Origin: Candidatus Sungiibacteriota bacterium
GTDB taxonomy: Bacteria; Patescibacteriota; Minisyncoccia; Sungbacterales; HO2-52-23
Length of the DNA: 34,348 nucleotides
Assembly: GCA_016206285.1 (NCBI GenBank)
Contig: JACQRW010000011.1
Location: 1 to 34,348 of the forward strand
Direction of reading: 5' to 3'
How positions within the stretch are numbered: position 1 is the stretch's first letter; each line of letters begins with the position of its first letter. Under the pieces are notes generated by a model that was given only the letters and a program-made list of their open reading frames with translations, did not search any database and was not told where the DNA came from. Both the position numbers and the translations under genes were made by a program. Below, piece after piece: positions 17,486 through 25,752 of this stretch.

Positions 17486-17830
17486 ATGGACTGTATTTTT
17501 TGCAAAATCGCCCGTGGGGAGCTGGCATCAGACACCGTGTATGAAAATAATGCCGTGCGGGCGTTTCGTGACATACATCCCAAAGCTCCGGTGCACGTGC
17601 TTGTTATCCCCAAACAGCATATAGAGTCGATTGCCCATCTCGAGACCGACCATAACGAGATCATTTCGGCACTCATCTATACTGCAAAAGACATTGCGGC
17701 GAAGATCGGACTGAAAGGATACAAACTGGTGTTTAATGTGGGACGCGAAGGCGGGCAGGTCATTGATCACCTGCATCTGCATATATTGGGCGGATGGGGC
17801 GAAGGGGTCGAGAAAAAAGCTGAAGTATAA
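17486..17830 (+). CDS. HIT family protein
   Basis: CIFCKIARGELASDTVYEN..., VIDHLHLHILGG histidine triad. Confidence 0.94.
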   Translation: MDCIFCKIARGELASDTVYENNAVRAFRDIHPKAPVHVLVIPKQHIESIAHLETDHNEIISALIYTAKDIAAKIGLKGYKLVFNVGREGGQVIDHLHLHILGGWGEGVEKKAEV

Positions 17831-17839
17831 TAAACGAAA

Positions 17840-17918
17840 AACGTAGAACGTAGAACGATAGAAGGGAAAAAAGAAGAGTATTCGCATTTCTCGTGTGTCG
17901 TGTTACGTGTTACGTGTT
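17840..17918 (+). repeat. Heptad-tandem hairpin-forming leader upstream of rpsU
   Basis: AACGTAGAACGTAGAACGA (17840-17858) can pair with TCGTGTTACGTGTTACGTGTT (17898-17918). Confidence 0.65.
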
Positions 17919-17927
17919 TATGATTTT

Positions 17928-18170
17928 ATGGTAGAAGTACGAAGAAGACAACATGAGACAACGGGAGCAATGCTCCGGCGCTTTACGCGGCGGGTGCAGC
18001 AGTCCGGCATTTTGATCAATGCGCGGCGGCTGAAATCATACAAGCCGGCTTCGAGCAAGCGGCAGACGCGCGAGCATGCCCTGCGCCGCGAGCAAAAGAC
18101 GGCGGAGCGCATGCGGCTGGATAAGCTTGGCAAACTTCCGGAACCTACGCGGGGGCATGCCCGGGCATAG
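17928..18170 (+). CDS. rpsU: 30S ribosomal protein S21-like
   Basis: MVEVRRRQHETTGAMLRRFTRRVQQSGILINARRLKSYKPASSKRQTREHALRR; S21-like; followed by yqeY. Confidence 0.75.
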   Translation: MVEVRRRQHETTGAMLRRFTRRVQQSGILINARRLKSYKPASSKRQTREHALRREQKTAERMRLDKLGKLPEPTRGHARA

Positions 18171-18176
18171 TTTCAT

Positions 18177-18668
18177 ATGCAAGAAATAAATCTCCAGAAA
18201 CAAATCGAACAGGAGATGCGTGAGGCGATGAAACGGCACGAAGAAGTGCTGCTTTCGACATTGCGCATGCTGCGTTCGGCCATGTCCAATCGTATGATCG
18301 AGAAACGGGGCAAGATGGCAAAACAAGGCGGCAATGCTTCTCTGGTTCTTGAACTTTCCGATGAAGAAGTGCTTGAGGTCATCAAATCTGAGGCAAAGAA
18401 ACGCAAAGATGCAATCACAGAATTTACTCGCGGCAATCGTCCGGAGGCCGCGCAAAAAGAAACCGCCGAGCTGGCTATTCTTGAAAAATATCTTCCGGCT
18501 GAATTGAGCGATGAAGAAGTGGCACGGCTGGTAGCCGAAACAATTGCGGAAACCAAGGCAGTATCGGAAAAGGACTTCGGACGCGTGATGGGAACTGCCA
18601 TGAAAAAAGCCGCCGGGCGCGTTTCAGGAGACCGGATTCAGGATATGGTGCGAAAAGCCCTCTCATGA
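18177..18668 (+). CDS. yqeY: GatB/YqeY domain-containing protein
   Basis: LQKQIEQEMREAMKRHEEVLLSTLRMLRSA..., LEKYLPAELSDEEV, DFGRVMGTAMKKAAGRVSGDRIQDMVRKAL. Confidence 0.93.
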   Translation: MQEINLQKQIEQEMREAMKRHEEVLLSTLRMLRSAMSNRMIEKRGKMAKQGGNASLVLELSDEEVLEVIKSEAKKRKDAITEFTRGNRPEAAQKETAELAILEKYLPAELSDEEVARLVAETIAETKAVSEKDFGRVMGTAMKKAAGRVSGDRIQDMVRKALS

Positions 18669-19045
18669 AATTTCAGGAGCAATTGATAAAACTCTCCAAA
18701 TTTTTTCCTGTTGCGATCAGGAAAAAAATGCCTGCTGAAATCCATATTGTTTGGGTGAGTATTGCTGCTTCCCGGCGCTTGAACCGTCTCTATCGCAAAA
18801 AAGACAAGCCAACTAATGTGCTGTCTTTTCGCTATGGCGCCGAATACGGAGAATTATTGCTCTGCCGGCCGGTTGTTCAACGCGAGGCGCGGGCAGCGGG
18901 TGCCGCTTTTCATGCACAGATGACATGGATGATTGTTCATGGTATGCTGCATTTGGCGGGAATCCATCACGAAGCATCGGCCCAAGCGGAGCGCAGATTT
19001 GAAAAGATAGAAGAGGAGGTAATGAGAAAAATGACTAATTTCTAA
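18665..19045 (+). CDS. ybeY: rRNA maturation endoribonuclease YbeY
   Basis: LNRLYRKKDKPTNVLSF and metal-binding HGMLHLAGIHHE; ATGA overlap with yqeY stop. Confidence 0.88.
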   Translation: MKFQEQLIKLSKFFPVAIRKKMPAEIHIVWVSIAASRRLNRLYRKKDKPTNVLSFRYGAEYGELLLCRPVVQREARAAGAAFHAQMTWMIVHGMLHLAGIHHEASAQAERRFEKIEEEVMRKMTNF

Positions 19046-19060
19046 TTGACCTAATCAAAT

Positions 19061-19084
19061 CCCAATGTCCCAATGTCCCAATGT
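19061..19084 (+). repeat. Tandem 8-bp repeat CCCAATGT x3
   Basis: Three exact adjacent copies in the ybeY-ftsA intergenic region. Confidence 0.85.
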
Positions 19085-19145
19085 TCATGATTAGTCATTG
19101 ATTAGAAATTAGAGCAATTAGGTTAATTGGTTTTTCTTATTTATT

Positions 19146-20378
19146 GTGGCACATACGATCATTGCAGCACTTGATGTGGGGAGCTCGACAATCCAGACGG
19201 TGATTGCCGAGCAGCGGCGCGGGGAAAACTCGCTGCATGTTTTGGGTGTGGGAGTTGCCGCATCCGCCGGGGTGCGCCGCGGCGTGATCGTAAACATAGA
19301 TGATGCGACTGCCGCGATCCGGCAATCCGTAGCGGAGGCCGTGCAGGCATCGGGCGTACCGCTGCGGTCGGTTTGGCTTGCAGTGGGGGATGCGCATGTG
19401 ACGGTGTCGTCATCGCGGGGCGTAGTGGCGGTTTCCCGCGCGGATCAGGAAATCTCTCCCGAAGACGTGCGCCGCGCGATTGCTGCAGCGGAAACATTTA
19501 TTCCCAAAAACGCGAACAAAGAAATTTTGCATATTATCCCGCGGGATTTTCGCGTGGACAACGAATCCGGGGTCAAAGATCCGGTCGGGATGCATGGAGT
19601 CCGGCTGGAGGTGGATACGCTCATCATTGAGTGCTCGACGCCGTTTCTGAAAAACTTGCTCAAATGCGTGGATGGCGCAGGCCTGAAAGTTGAAGACTAT
19701 ATTTTCAGTCCGTATGCCGCGGCCGAAGTCGCTCTGACCAAGCGGCAAAAAGAGCTTGGCGTCATGCTTGTGGATATCGGCGGGAGCACGTCGAGCTTTA
19801 TGGTGTTTGAGGAAGGCGTGCCGATCCATGCAGGAGTGGTGCCTATTGGTGGCAGCCACATCACCAACGACGTCGCGATCGGATTTCGCACGCATATTGA
19901 TATTGCCGAGCAGATAAAGCTGGTGCATGCTTCATGTTTGCCGGATGCAATTCCTCGCAAAGAGCAGATCAAATTGGCCGATTTTGTTCCGGAATCCCCG
20001 TCCTCGCACAATCGGCGGGAACTCGCCGAGATTGTGGAGGCGCGCTTGCAGGACCTTTTCGAACTGTTGCAAAAAGAGTTGAAAAAAATAGACCGCACGC
20101 GCCTGCTGCCTGCCGGTGTCGTGCTGGTTGGCGGGTCCTCCCTGCTGCCCGGACTGGTGGAGCTGACTCGCGAAGAACTGGGATTGCCGGTGGAGCTTGG
20201 CAGACTCGAACACGCTCCGATTGCCGATGAGAGTATGGCACTCTCGCTGATCCCCGTATTTGGCGTACTGCAATGGGCAAGCCATCGGTCAGAACAACCC
20301 GGCTCCATGTGGAGCCCCCGTCTTTCGCGCCTGAACACGAATAAGGTAAGCAAATGGCTTAAATCCTTGCTGCCGTAG
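19146..20378 (+). CDS. ftsA: Cell division protein FtsA (GTG start)
   Basis: IIAALDVGSSTIQTVIAEQ, LVDIGGSTSSFMVFEEGVPIHAGVVPIGGSHITNDVAIGF, VVLVGGSSLLPGLVEL; upstream of ftsZ. Confidence 0.93.
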   Translation: MAHTIIAALDVGSSTIQTVIAEQRRGENSLHVLGVGVAASAGVRRGVIVNIDDATAAIRQSVAEAVQASGVPLRSVWLAVGDAHVTVSSSRGVVAVSRADQEISPEDVRRAIAAAETFIPKNANKEILHIIPRDFRVDNESGVKDPVGMHGVRLEVDTLIIECSTPFLKNLLKCVDGAGLKVEDYIFSPYAAAEVALTKRQKELGVMLVDIGGSTSSFMVFEEGVPIHAGVVPIGGSHITNDVAIGFRTHIDIAEQIKLVHASCLPDAIPRKEQIKLADFVPESPSSHNRRELAEIVEARLQDLFELLQKELKKIDRTRLLPAGVVLVGGSSLLPGLVELTREELGLPVELGRLEHAPIADESMALSLIPVFGVLQWASHRSEQPGSMWSPRLSRLNTNKVSKWLKSLLP

Positions 20379-20484
20379 GTACTGGAAAACATGTGGATAG
20401 TATGGGGAGAAACATGTATTTGCGAAGTGAACGCTGGTGTAGTAGGGTACCTATATAAATAAGATTAGGGTTTACGCGCTTCAC

Positions 20485-20567
20485 GTCATCCTGATCCGCC
20501 ATTTGGCGGAGAAGGATCTCTTGGCTTAAACACTGAAACACGAGATTCTTCGCTTCGCTCAGAATGA
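20485..20567. repeat. Intergenic inverted-repeat element between ftsA and ftsZ
   Basis: GTCATCCTGA-TCCGCCATTTGGCGGA-GAAGGATCTC ... GAGATTCTTCGCTTCGCTCAGAATGA; related to 15986-16060; left arm carries an internal hairpin. Confidence 0.75.
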
Positions 20568-20607
20568 TTTGGTACGTGACAAACGTGTCAGTTCTAAAGA
20601 TAAATTT

Positions 20608-21735
20608 ATGCCTCAATTCAAACCGGAAATCGAAACGTATGCGCGCATCAAGGTAGTGGGGGTGGGCGGATCGGGCGGCAAGGCTGTAACCCGCATGATT
20701 GACCACAAGATCAACGGCGTTGACTTTGTGACCGTAAATACCGATGCACAGGACCTGCATTTTACGAAAGCGCGCACCAAAATCCATATCGGGAAAAACT
20801 TAAGCAAAGGACTTGGTGCGGGCATGAACCCGGAGGTGGGCCGCCAGGCAGCCGAAGAGAACCGCGACGAGATCCATGAGGCGCTCAAAGGAGCCGACAT
20901 GGTATTTTTGACGTGCGGTCTTGGCGGCGGTACCGGTACAGGAGCCGCACCCATTATTGCCGAAGTTGCCCGCGATGCCGGAGCGCTCACGATTGGCGTG
21001 GTAACCAAGCCGTTCAGCTTTGAGGGCGTGCATCGCGCAAAAATCGCGGAAGAAGGCTGGCAGCAGCTGAAAGATCGCGTAGATGCGCTGATCACGATCC
21101 ACAACGACCGGCTGCTTGGCGTGATCACCAAAGAAACGCCGCTTCTGCAGGCGTTTGCCATCTGCGACGACGTGTTGCGCCAGGCCGTGCGCGGTATTTC
21201 AGACTTGATTGTGACTCCAGGCATTATCAACGTGGATTTTGCGGATGTGCGGGCAATCATGAAAGATGCCGGATCCGCGCTCATGGGCGTGGGTGTCTCC
21301 TCGGGTGAGGATCGCGCGGTGGAGGCTGCCCGGGCAGCCATCAATTCGCCCCTGCTTGATGTCTCGATCAACGGCGCGCGCGGCGTACTCTTCAATGTTT
21401 CAGGCGGGCAGGATCTGACCATGTGGGAGATAAACGAGGCTGCCAAAGTTATTACCGAATCCATTGACCGCGATGCCAAAGTCATATTCGGCGCCGTGCA
21501 TGACGACACGCTGAAAAAAGGCGAGGTCAAGATCACCGTTATCGCCACCGGCTTCATGACCCAGCAGGCCCGCGATGCAGGTTCCTATGAGCCAAGCATG
21601 GAGGAGCGCATAGAAATCGTGCGAAAGCCGATTGAACGTCCGGCACCCAATGCTGAAAAAAACCCTAACCCCACAACCGATGCCGAAGACGATTGGGGAG
21701 CCGTACCTGCATTTTTACGGAGAAATAGGAGGTAG
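20608..21735 (+). CDS. ftsZ: Cell division protein FtsZ
   Basis: IKVVGVGGSGGKAVTRM, TCGLGGGTGTGAAPIIAEVA tubulin signature, C-terminal DDWGAVPAFLRRNRR. Confidence 0.97.
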   Translation: MPQFKPEIETYARIKVVGVGGSGGKAVTRMIDHKINGVDFVTVNTDAQDLHFTKARTKIHIGKNLSKGLGAGMNPEVGRQAAEENRDEIHEALKGADMVFLTCGLGGGTGTGAAPIIAEVARDAGALTIGVVTKPFSFEGVHRAKIAEEGWQQLKDRVDALITIHNDRLLGVITKETPLLQAFAICDDVLRQAVRGISDLIVTPGIINVDFADVRAIMKDAGSALMGVGVSSGEDRAVEAARAAINSPLLDVSINGARGVLFNVSGGQDLTMWEINEAAKVITESIDRDAKVIFGAVHDDTLKKGEVKITVIATGFMTQQARDAGSYEPSMEERIEIVRKPIERPAPNAEKNPNPTTDAEDDWGAVPAFLRRNRR

Positions 21736-21761
21736 CCCCTTAATTTGATCTGGAGTTTTTG

Positions 21762-21805
21762 TACATTACGTAAAATAATTTCCGATAGGTATAAATTTTA
21801 TGTAG
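21762..21805. repeat. Palindrome family B, left copy
   Basis: Contains CCGATAGGTATAAATTTTATGTAG (21782-21805), the exact reverse complement of 22421-22444. Confidence 0.9.
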
Positions 21806-21815
21806 TTTTTGTGCT

Positions 21816-22397
21816 ATGGCCTCTCTCCGTACCATACATGACTACTCAAAAGTAAAAACACTCACGAAGGCAATCCTGGTCGTTCTGGGGACCGGGACCA
21901 TCCTTGCGACTGCCGTCATTGCGCCGAATGCAGTCCAAATTTTGAAGCCATTTCTCGGTGAACGAGGACGGAAGAATCGTGAACGAGAAAGGATTCATCA
22001 AGCGCTTCGCACGCTCCAGCGGCGTCGTCTCATTGAATATATCGAGCGTGATCAAAAAATCCATATTCAGGTCACCGAAGACGGCAAAAAATATGTGCGG
22101 CAGTTTGAAGTGGACACACTTTCATTTCCGCAGGGAGAATGGGATAAAAAATGGCGCATCATTCTTTTTGATATTCCCGAGCAGAGGGGAATCGCCCGAC
22201 GCGCATTTCAAAAACGGCTCCAGTCGCTCGGATGTTTTCCGCTTCAGAGGAGTGTTTTTGTCTATCCGCACGCATGCCAAGATGAAATTGACTTTCTTGC
22301 TTCGTTTTGGGAGGTAGGTGATTATATCCGGTATCTGGAAACTCCTGATTTGGGAAAGTCTGAGGGAGAAGCCAGAAGTTTTTTTGGGTTTCTGTAA
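21816..22397 (+). CDS. PaaX-like winged-helix protein with Cas2-like C-terminal fold (copy 2)
   Basis: wHTH (RIHQALRTLQRRRLIEYIERDQKIHIQVTEDGKKYV) + KKWRIILFDIPEQRGIARRAFQKRLQSLGCFPLQRSVFVYPHACQDEIDFLASFW. Confidence 0.82.
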   Translation: MASLRTIHDYSKVKTLTKAILVVLGTGTILATAVIAPNAVQILKPFLGERGRKNRERERIHQALRTLQRRRLIEYIERDQKIHIQVTEDGKKYVRQFEVDTLSFPQGEWDKKWRIILFDIPEQRGIARRAFQKRLQSLGCFPLQRSVFVYPHACQDEIDFLASFWEVGDYIRYLETPDLGKSEGEARSFFGFL

Positions 22398-22420
22398 GAA
22401 AATGGGCGTGTTTTGGCGAT

Positions 22421-22460
22421 CTACATAAAATTTATACCTATCGGATAATAATTTATGTAG
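22421..22460. repeat. Palindrome family B, right copy (40-bp imperfect palindrome)
   Basis: CTACATAAAATTTATACCTATCGGATAATAATTTATGTAG; 24 bp inverted identity to left copy. Confidence 0.9.
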
Positions 22461-22507
22461 TAATGGCATTAAAAAATACAACAGAGGATGCCGTAGAAAT
22501 TTATTTA

Positions 22508-22545
22508 GCCGAGGATCCACGGGGATCCTCGGCTTTTGGTTATTT
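22508..22545. terminator. Intrinsic terminator between convergent genes
   Basis: Perfect 11-bp stem GCCGAGGATCC-ACGG-GGATCCTCGGC followed by TTTTGGTTATTTTTT. Confidence 0.8.
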
Positions 22546-22755
22546 TTTATGGCGTGAATGTTTTTTGCGGGACTTCTTTTCTTTAAGTTTTCTCAATGCT
22601 AGCAGATTTTCAAACCAATTTCTGAGGAGCGACTTTGCCTCCTCGCTAATCTGCCGTTTCTCATCTTCCGTCAGTTCAGCGTCATCTAATTCTTGAAAAA
22701 CGGGAAGATCAAGAAGGGATTTTACAAAGGATTCTCTTGTATCTTTTTTGGCCAT
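22540..22755 (-). CDS. Small hypothetical protein with basic C-terminus
   Basis: ATG preceded by AAAAAGGAGCGAAAA (SD-like) on minus strand; MAKKDTRESFVKSLLDLPVFQELDDAELTEDEKRQISEEAKSLL... Confidence 0.6.
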   Translation of the reverse strand: MAKKDTRESFVKSLLDLPVFQELDDAELTEDEKRQISEEAKSLLRNWFENLLALRKLKEKKSRKKHSRHKK

Positions 22756-22855
22756 TTTTCGCTCCTTTTTGTAATAGAAAGATCAATAACGTATTTCATA
22801 TCTTGACACTCTTATACAAAAAAGTCAACCTTTGGTGTCTTATCCACAGATTTTT

Positions 22856-22883
22856 TTGACTGGGATTTTGGGGAGCGTATACT
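22856..22883 (+). promoter_or_regulatory. Predicted strong promoter of nrdJ with ~95-nt leader
   Basis: TTGACT-16 nt-TATACT. Confidence 0.7.
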
Positions 22884-22984
22884 ACAAAACAGCGACGCAA
22901 ATTTTATCAATTTTTTCCTGAAAAAGTCCTCTCTCTTTCGTGAAAGATCCCTTGCGAACGAGAGAGAATTTTTGTCTATAATCT

Positions 22985-25750
22985 ATGGCAAAGTCAGCGG
23001 TAGCGAGCAGAACAGCAGGGGGAGTAAGCACGCCACGGGGGCAGGTAAAAGCAGGGGATCCGAAAAAAAGGCTGCCGGTGAAGCGGCTGTTCACCAAAGA
23101 AGGCGTACATCCGTTTGACCAGGTGGCATGGAAAAAAATCAAAGTGACCGTGCGGGGTAGCGGCATGAATACGACCACCGAGGAGCGGGAGCTTGAATTT
23201 CCCGAAACGTGGTCTGATAACGCCACGAGCATCACCGGATCCAAGTATTTCCGCGGCAGAATCGGCTCGGACGGGCGCGAAACTTCGGTGCGCCAGATGA
23301 TTGATCGCGTGGTGGGCGTGATCCGCGGCTGGGGTATCAAATTCAATTATTTTGAAAATGAACAGGAAGCGGATATTTTTGCCGCCGAGCTTTCACATAT
23401 CGTGCTGCACCAAAAAGCCGCGTTTAATTCGCCGGTCTGGTTTAATGTGGGAGTAGAAGAAGTGCCGCAGTGTAGCGCGTGCTTTATCTTGGCCGTGGAA
23501 GATACCATGGAATCCATTCTTGACTGGATCCATACCGAAGGTGTGATTTTTAAGCGCGGTTCCGGCTCCGGAGTCAATCTGTCGCCGCTCCGGTCTTCGG
23601 CTGAAACCTTGTCCGCCGGCGGCCGTTCATCAGGCCCGGTGTCGTTTATGCGCGGAGCCGATGCGGTTGCGGGTATGATCGCATCCGGCGGCTCCACACG
23701 GCGTGCGGCAAAAATGGTGGTTATGAATATAGACCATCCGGATATCATGAAGTTCATCCGCTCAAAGGCGGACGAAGAGAAAAAAGTTCATGCCCTGATT
23801 GAGTCCGGATACAATATGTATGATCTCAACGATCCGGCATGGAATTCCATCCAGTATCAAAATGCCAATAATTCCGTGCGCGTGACCGACGAGTTTATGC
23901 AGGCGGTTGAAGATGACGAGACCTTTGCCACGCGCTATATCCAGAGCGGAAAAACGGCTCAGGAATACCGCGCTCGCGATCTGATGCACGAGATTGCCAA
24001 AGCCGCATGGGAGTCCGGCGACCCGGGCATGCAATATGACACCACGATCAACCGCTGGCACACGGCGTCCAATACCGGCAGGATCAATGCGTCCAACCCG
24101 TGCAGCGAGTACATGCATCTCGATAACTCCGCATGCAACCTGGCATCCATTAATCTGCTCAAGTATCTGAAGGCGGATGGCAGTTTTGACGTAAAAAGTT
24201 TCCTGCATACGGTTGATGTGATCATCTTGGCGCAGGAAATTGTGGTGGACGGTTCGCGCTATCCGACCGAAAAGATCGCCGAAAACGCGCACAACTTCCG
24301 TCAGCTTGGCATGGGGTATGCAAATCTTGGCGCGTTGCTCATGACGTGGGGGCTTCCGTACGATTCAGAAGGCGGCCGTCATACCGCGGCTGCCATTACC
24401 GCACTCATGTGCGGAGAGGCATACCGCTATTCGACCGAGGTTGCCAAACGCATGGGACCGTTTGCCGGATATGAGGTCAATAAAGATCCCATGCTCAAGG
24501 TGATCGAAATGCACGGGACTGCCATAGGCCGGGTGCGAAAGGACCGGGTGATTGATCCTGCGATCCATGAAGCTGCCAAGAAGGCATGGGAAGACGCACT
24601 TACGCTCGGCAGACGTTACGGCGTGCGCAATTCGCAAGTAACCGTGCTTGCGCCGACGGGCACCATTGCGCTGATGATGGATTGCGCCACGACCGGCGTG
24701 GAACCGGAATTTGCCCTGGTAAAAAATAAAAAATTGGTTGGCGGCGGCACGATGAAGTTTGTAAATACATCCGTGTCCGATGCGCTCTCCAAGCTTGGAT
24801 ATGACGCTGATATGGTGGACGGCATTATCGCGCATCTTGAACGAACCGGTACCATTGAAGGCGCTCCGGGCCTGAAAGACGAGCACTTGGCTATATTTGA
24901 CTGTGCGGTAAAACCTGCGGGAGGACAGCGGGTTATTTCATGGCAGGGGCATGTAAAGATGATTGCCGCGATCCAGCCGTTTATTTCCGGCGCCATTTCA
25001 AAGACATTTAATATGTCAGCCGAAACCACGGTTGATGAAATCATGCAGGCATACATGATGGGATGGAAGCTGGGTCTGAAAGCGTTTGCCGTGTATCGCG
25101 ATGGATCAAAAGCCGCCCAGCCGCTTACCACATTCAATGCTCCCTCCGGGAAAAAAACAGAGCCGGCGCGTTCGGTGCGCCGCCGCCTGCCCGCGACTCG
25201 CCGGTCCGAAACGCACAAATTTTCCATTGCCGGACACGAGGGCTATATTACCTACAGTTTCTTCGAGGAAGGCGACTTGGCAGAGCTTTTTATCCGCATG
25301 TCAAAGCAGGGGTCAACGCTCGCGGGTCTGCTGGAGGCGCTTGGTTTGACGGTTTCCATTGCGCTCCAGTACGGGGTGCCGCTCAAAGCGCTGGTGCAGA
25401 AGTTTTCCTACTGGAGATTTGAGCCGTCCGGCTATACCGACAACCCGGACGTGCAGCTGGCGACTTCCATCACCGATTACATCTTCCGGTATCTGGCATT
25501 GCGTTTTCTTTCCGAATCGGACCTTGAAGAACTTGGCGTGCATGCGCCCGCCAAGGAGCTGGTCTCTGCAGATGCCAGGCCGGTTGAAATGGTAGAAATC
25601 AAGGAAACGAGCAGAACTACGGAAACGGTTGCCGAGATCAAGCGCGTGGTCTACGCCGACACCATTTGCCGCGCCTGCGGCGGCATGATGATCCAGACCG
25701 GCACCTGCAAAACCTGCATCCAGTGCGGGACCAGTAATGGAGGGTGTTAG
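22985..25750 (+). CDS. nrdJ: Vitamin B12-dependent (class II) ribonucleoside-diphosphate reductase
   Basis: FNSPVWFNVGV, CSACFIL, RGSGSGVNLSPLRS, NPCSEYMHLDNSACNLASINL, C-terminal Cys-rich ICRACGGMMIQTGTCKTCIQCGTSNGGC. Confidence 0.95.
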   Translation: MAKSAVASRTAGGVSTPRGQVKAGDPKKRLPVKRLFTKEGVHPFDQVAWKKIKVTVRGSGMNTTTEERELEFPETWSDNATSITGSKYFRGRIGSDGRETSVRQMIDRVVGVIRGWGIKFNYFENEQEADIFAAELSHIVLHQKAAFNSPVWFNVGVEEVPQCSACFILAVEDTMESILDWIHTEGVIFKRGSGSGVNLSPLRSSAETLSAGGRSSGPVSFMRGADAVAGMIASGGSTRRAAKMVVMNIDHPDIMKFIRSKADEEKKVHALIESGYNMYDLNDPAWNSIQYQNANNSVRVTDEFMQAVEDDETFATRYIQSGKTAQEYRARDLMHEIAKAAWESGDPGMQYDTTINRWHTASNTGRINASNPCSEYMHLDNSACNLASINLLKYLKADGSFDVKSFLHTVDVIILAQEIVVDGSRYPTEKIAENAHNFRQLGMGYANLGALLMTWGLPYDSEGGRHTAAAITALMCGEAYRYSTEVAKRMGPFAGYEVNKDPMLKVIEMHGTAIGRVRKDRVIDPAIHEAAKKAWEDALTLGRRYGVRNSQVTVLAPTGTIALMMDCATTGVEPEFALVKNKKLVGGGTMKFVNTSVSDALSKLGYDADMVDGIIAHLERTGTIEGAPGLKDEHLAIFDCAVKPAGGQRVISWQGHVKMIAAIQPFISGAISKTFNMSAETTVDEIMQAYMMGWKLGLKAFAVYRDGSKAAQPLTTFNAPSGKKTEPARSVRRRLPATRRSETHKFSIAGHEGYITYSFFEEGDLAELFIRMSKQGSTLAGLLEALGLTVSIALQYGVPLKALVQKFSYWRFEPSGYTDNPDVQLATSITDYIFRYLALRFLSESDLEELGVHAPAKELVSADARPVEMVEIKETSRTTETVAEIKRVVYADTICRACGGMMIQTGTCKTCIQCGTSNGGC

Positions 25751-25752
25751 AT

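Noticed and set aside
20613-21557. 314-aa minus-strand ORF
   Set aside because: Antisense to ftsZ; composition artefact
10610-22397. CRISPR-Cas locus based on the Cas2-like folds
   Set aside because: No direct-repeat/spacer array, cas1 or effector is visible; the N-terminal winged helix indicates PaaX-like proteins rather than adaptation Cas2
22463-22696. 77-aa ORF starting right after palindrome B
   Set aside because: Reads through a strong intrinsic terminator and is antisense to the better-supported minus-strand ORF with an SD-like site
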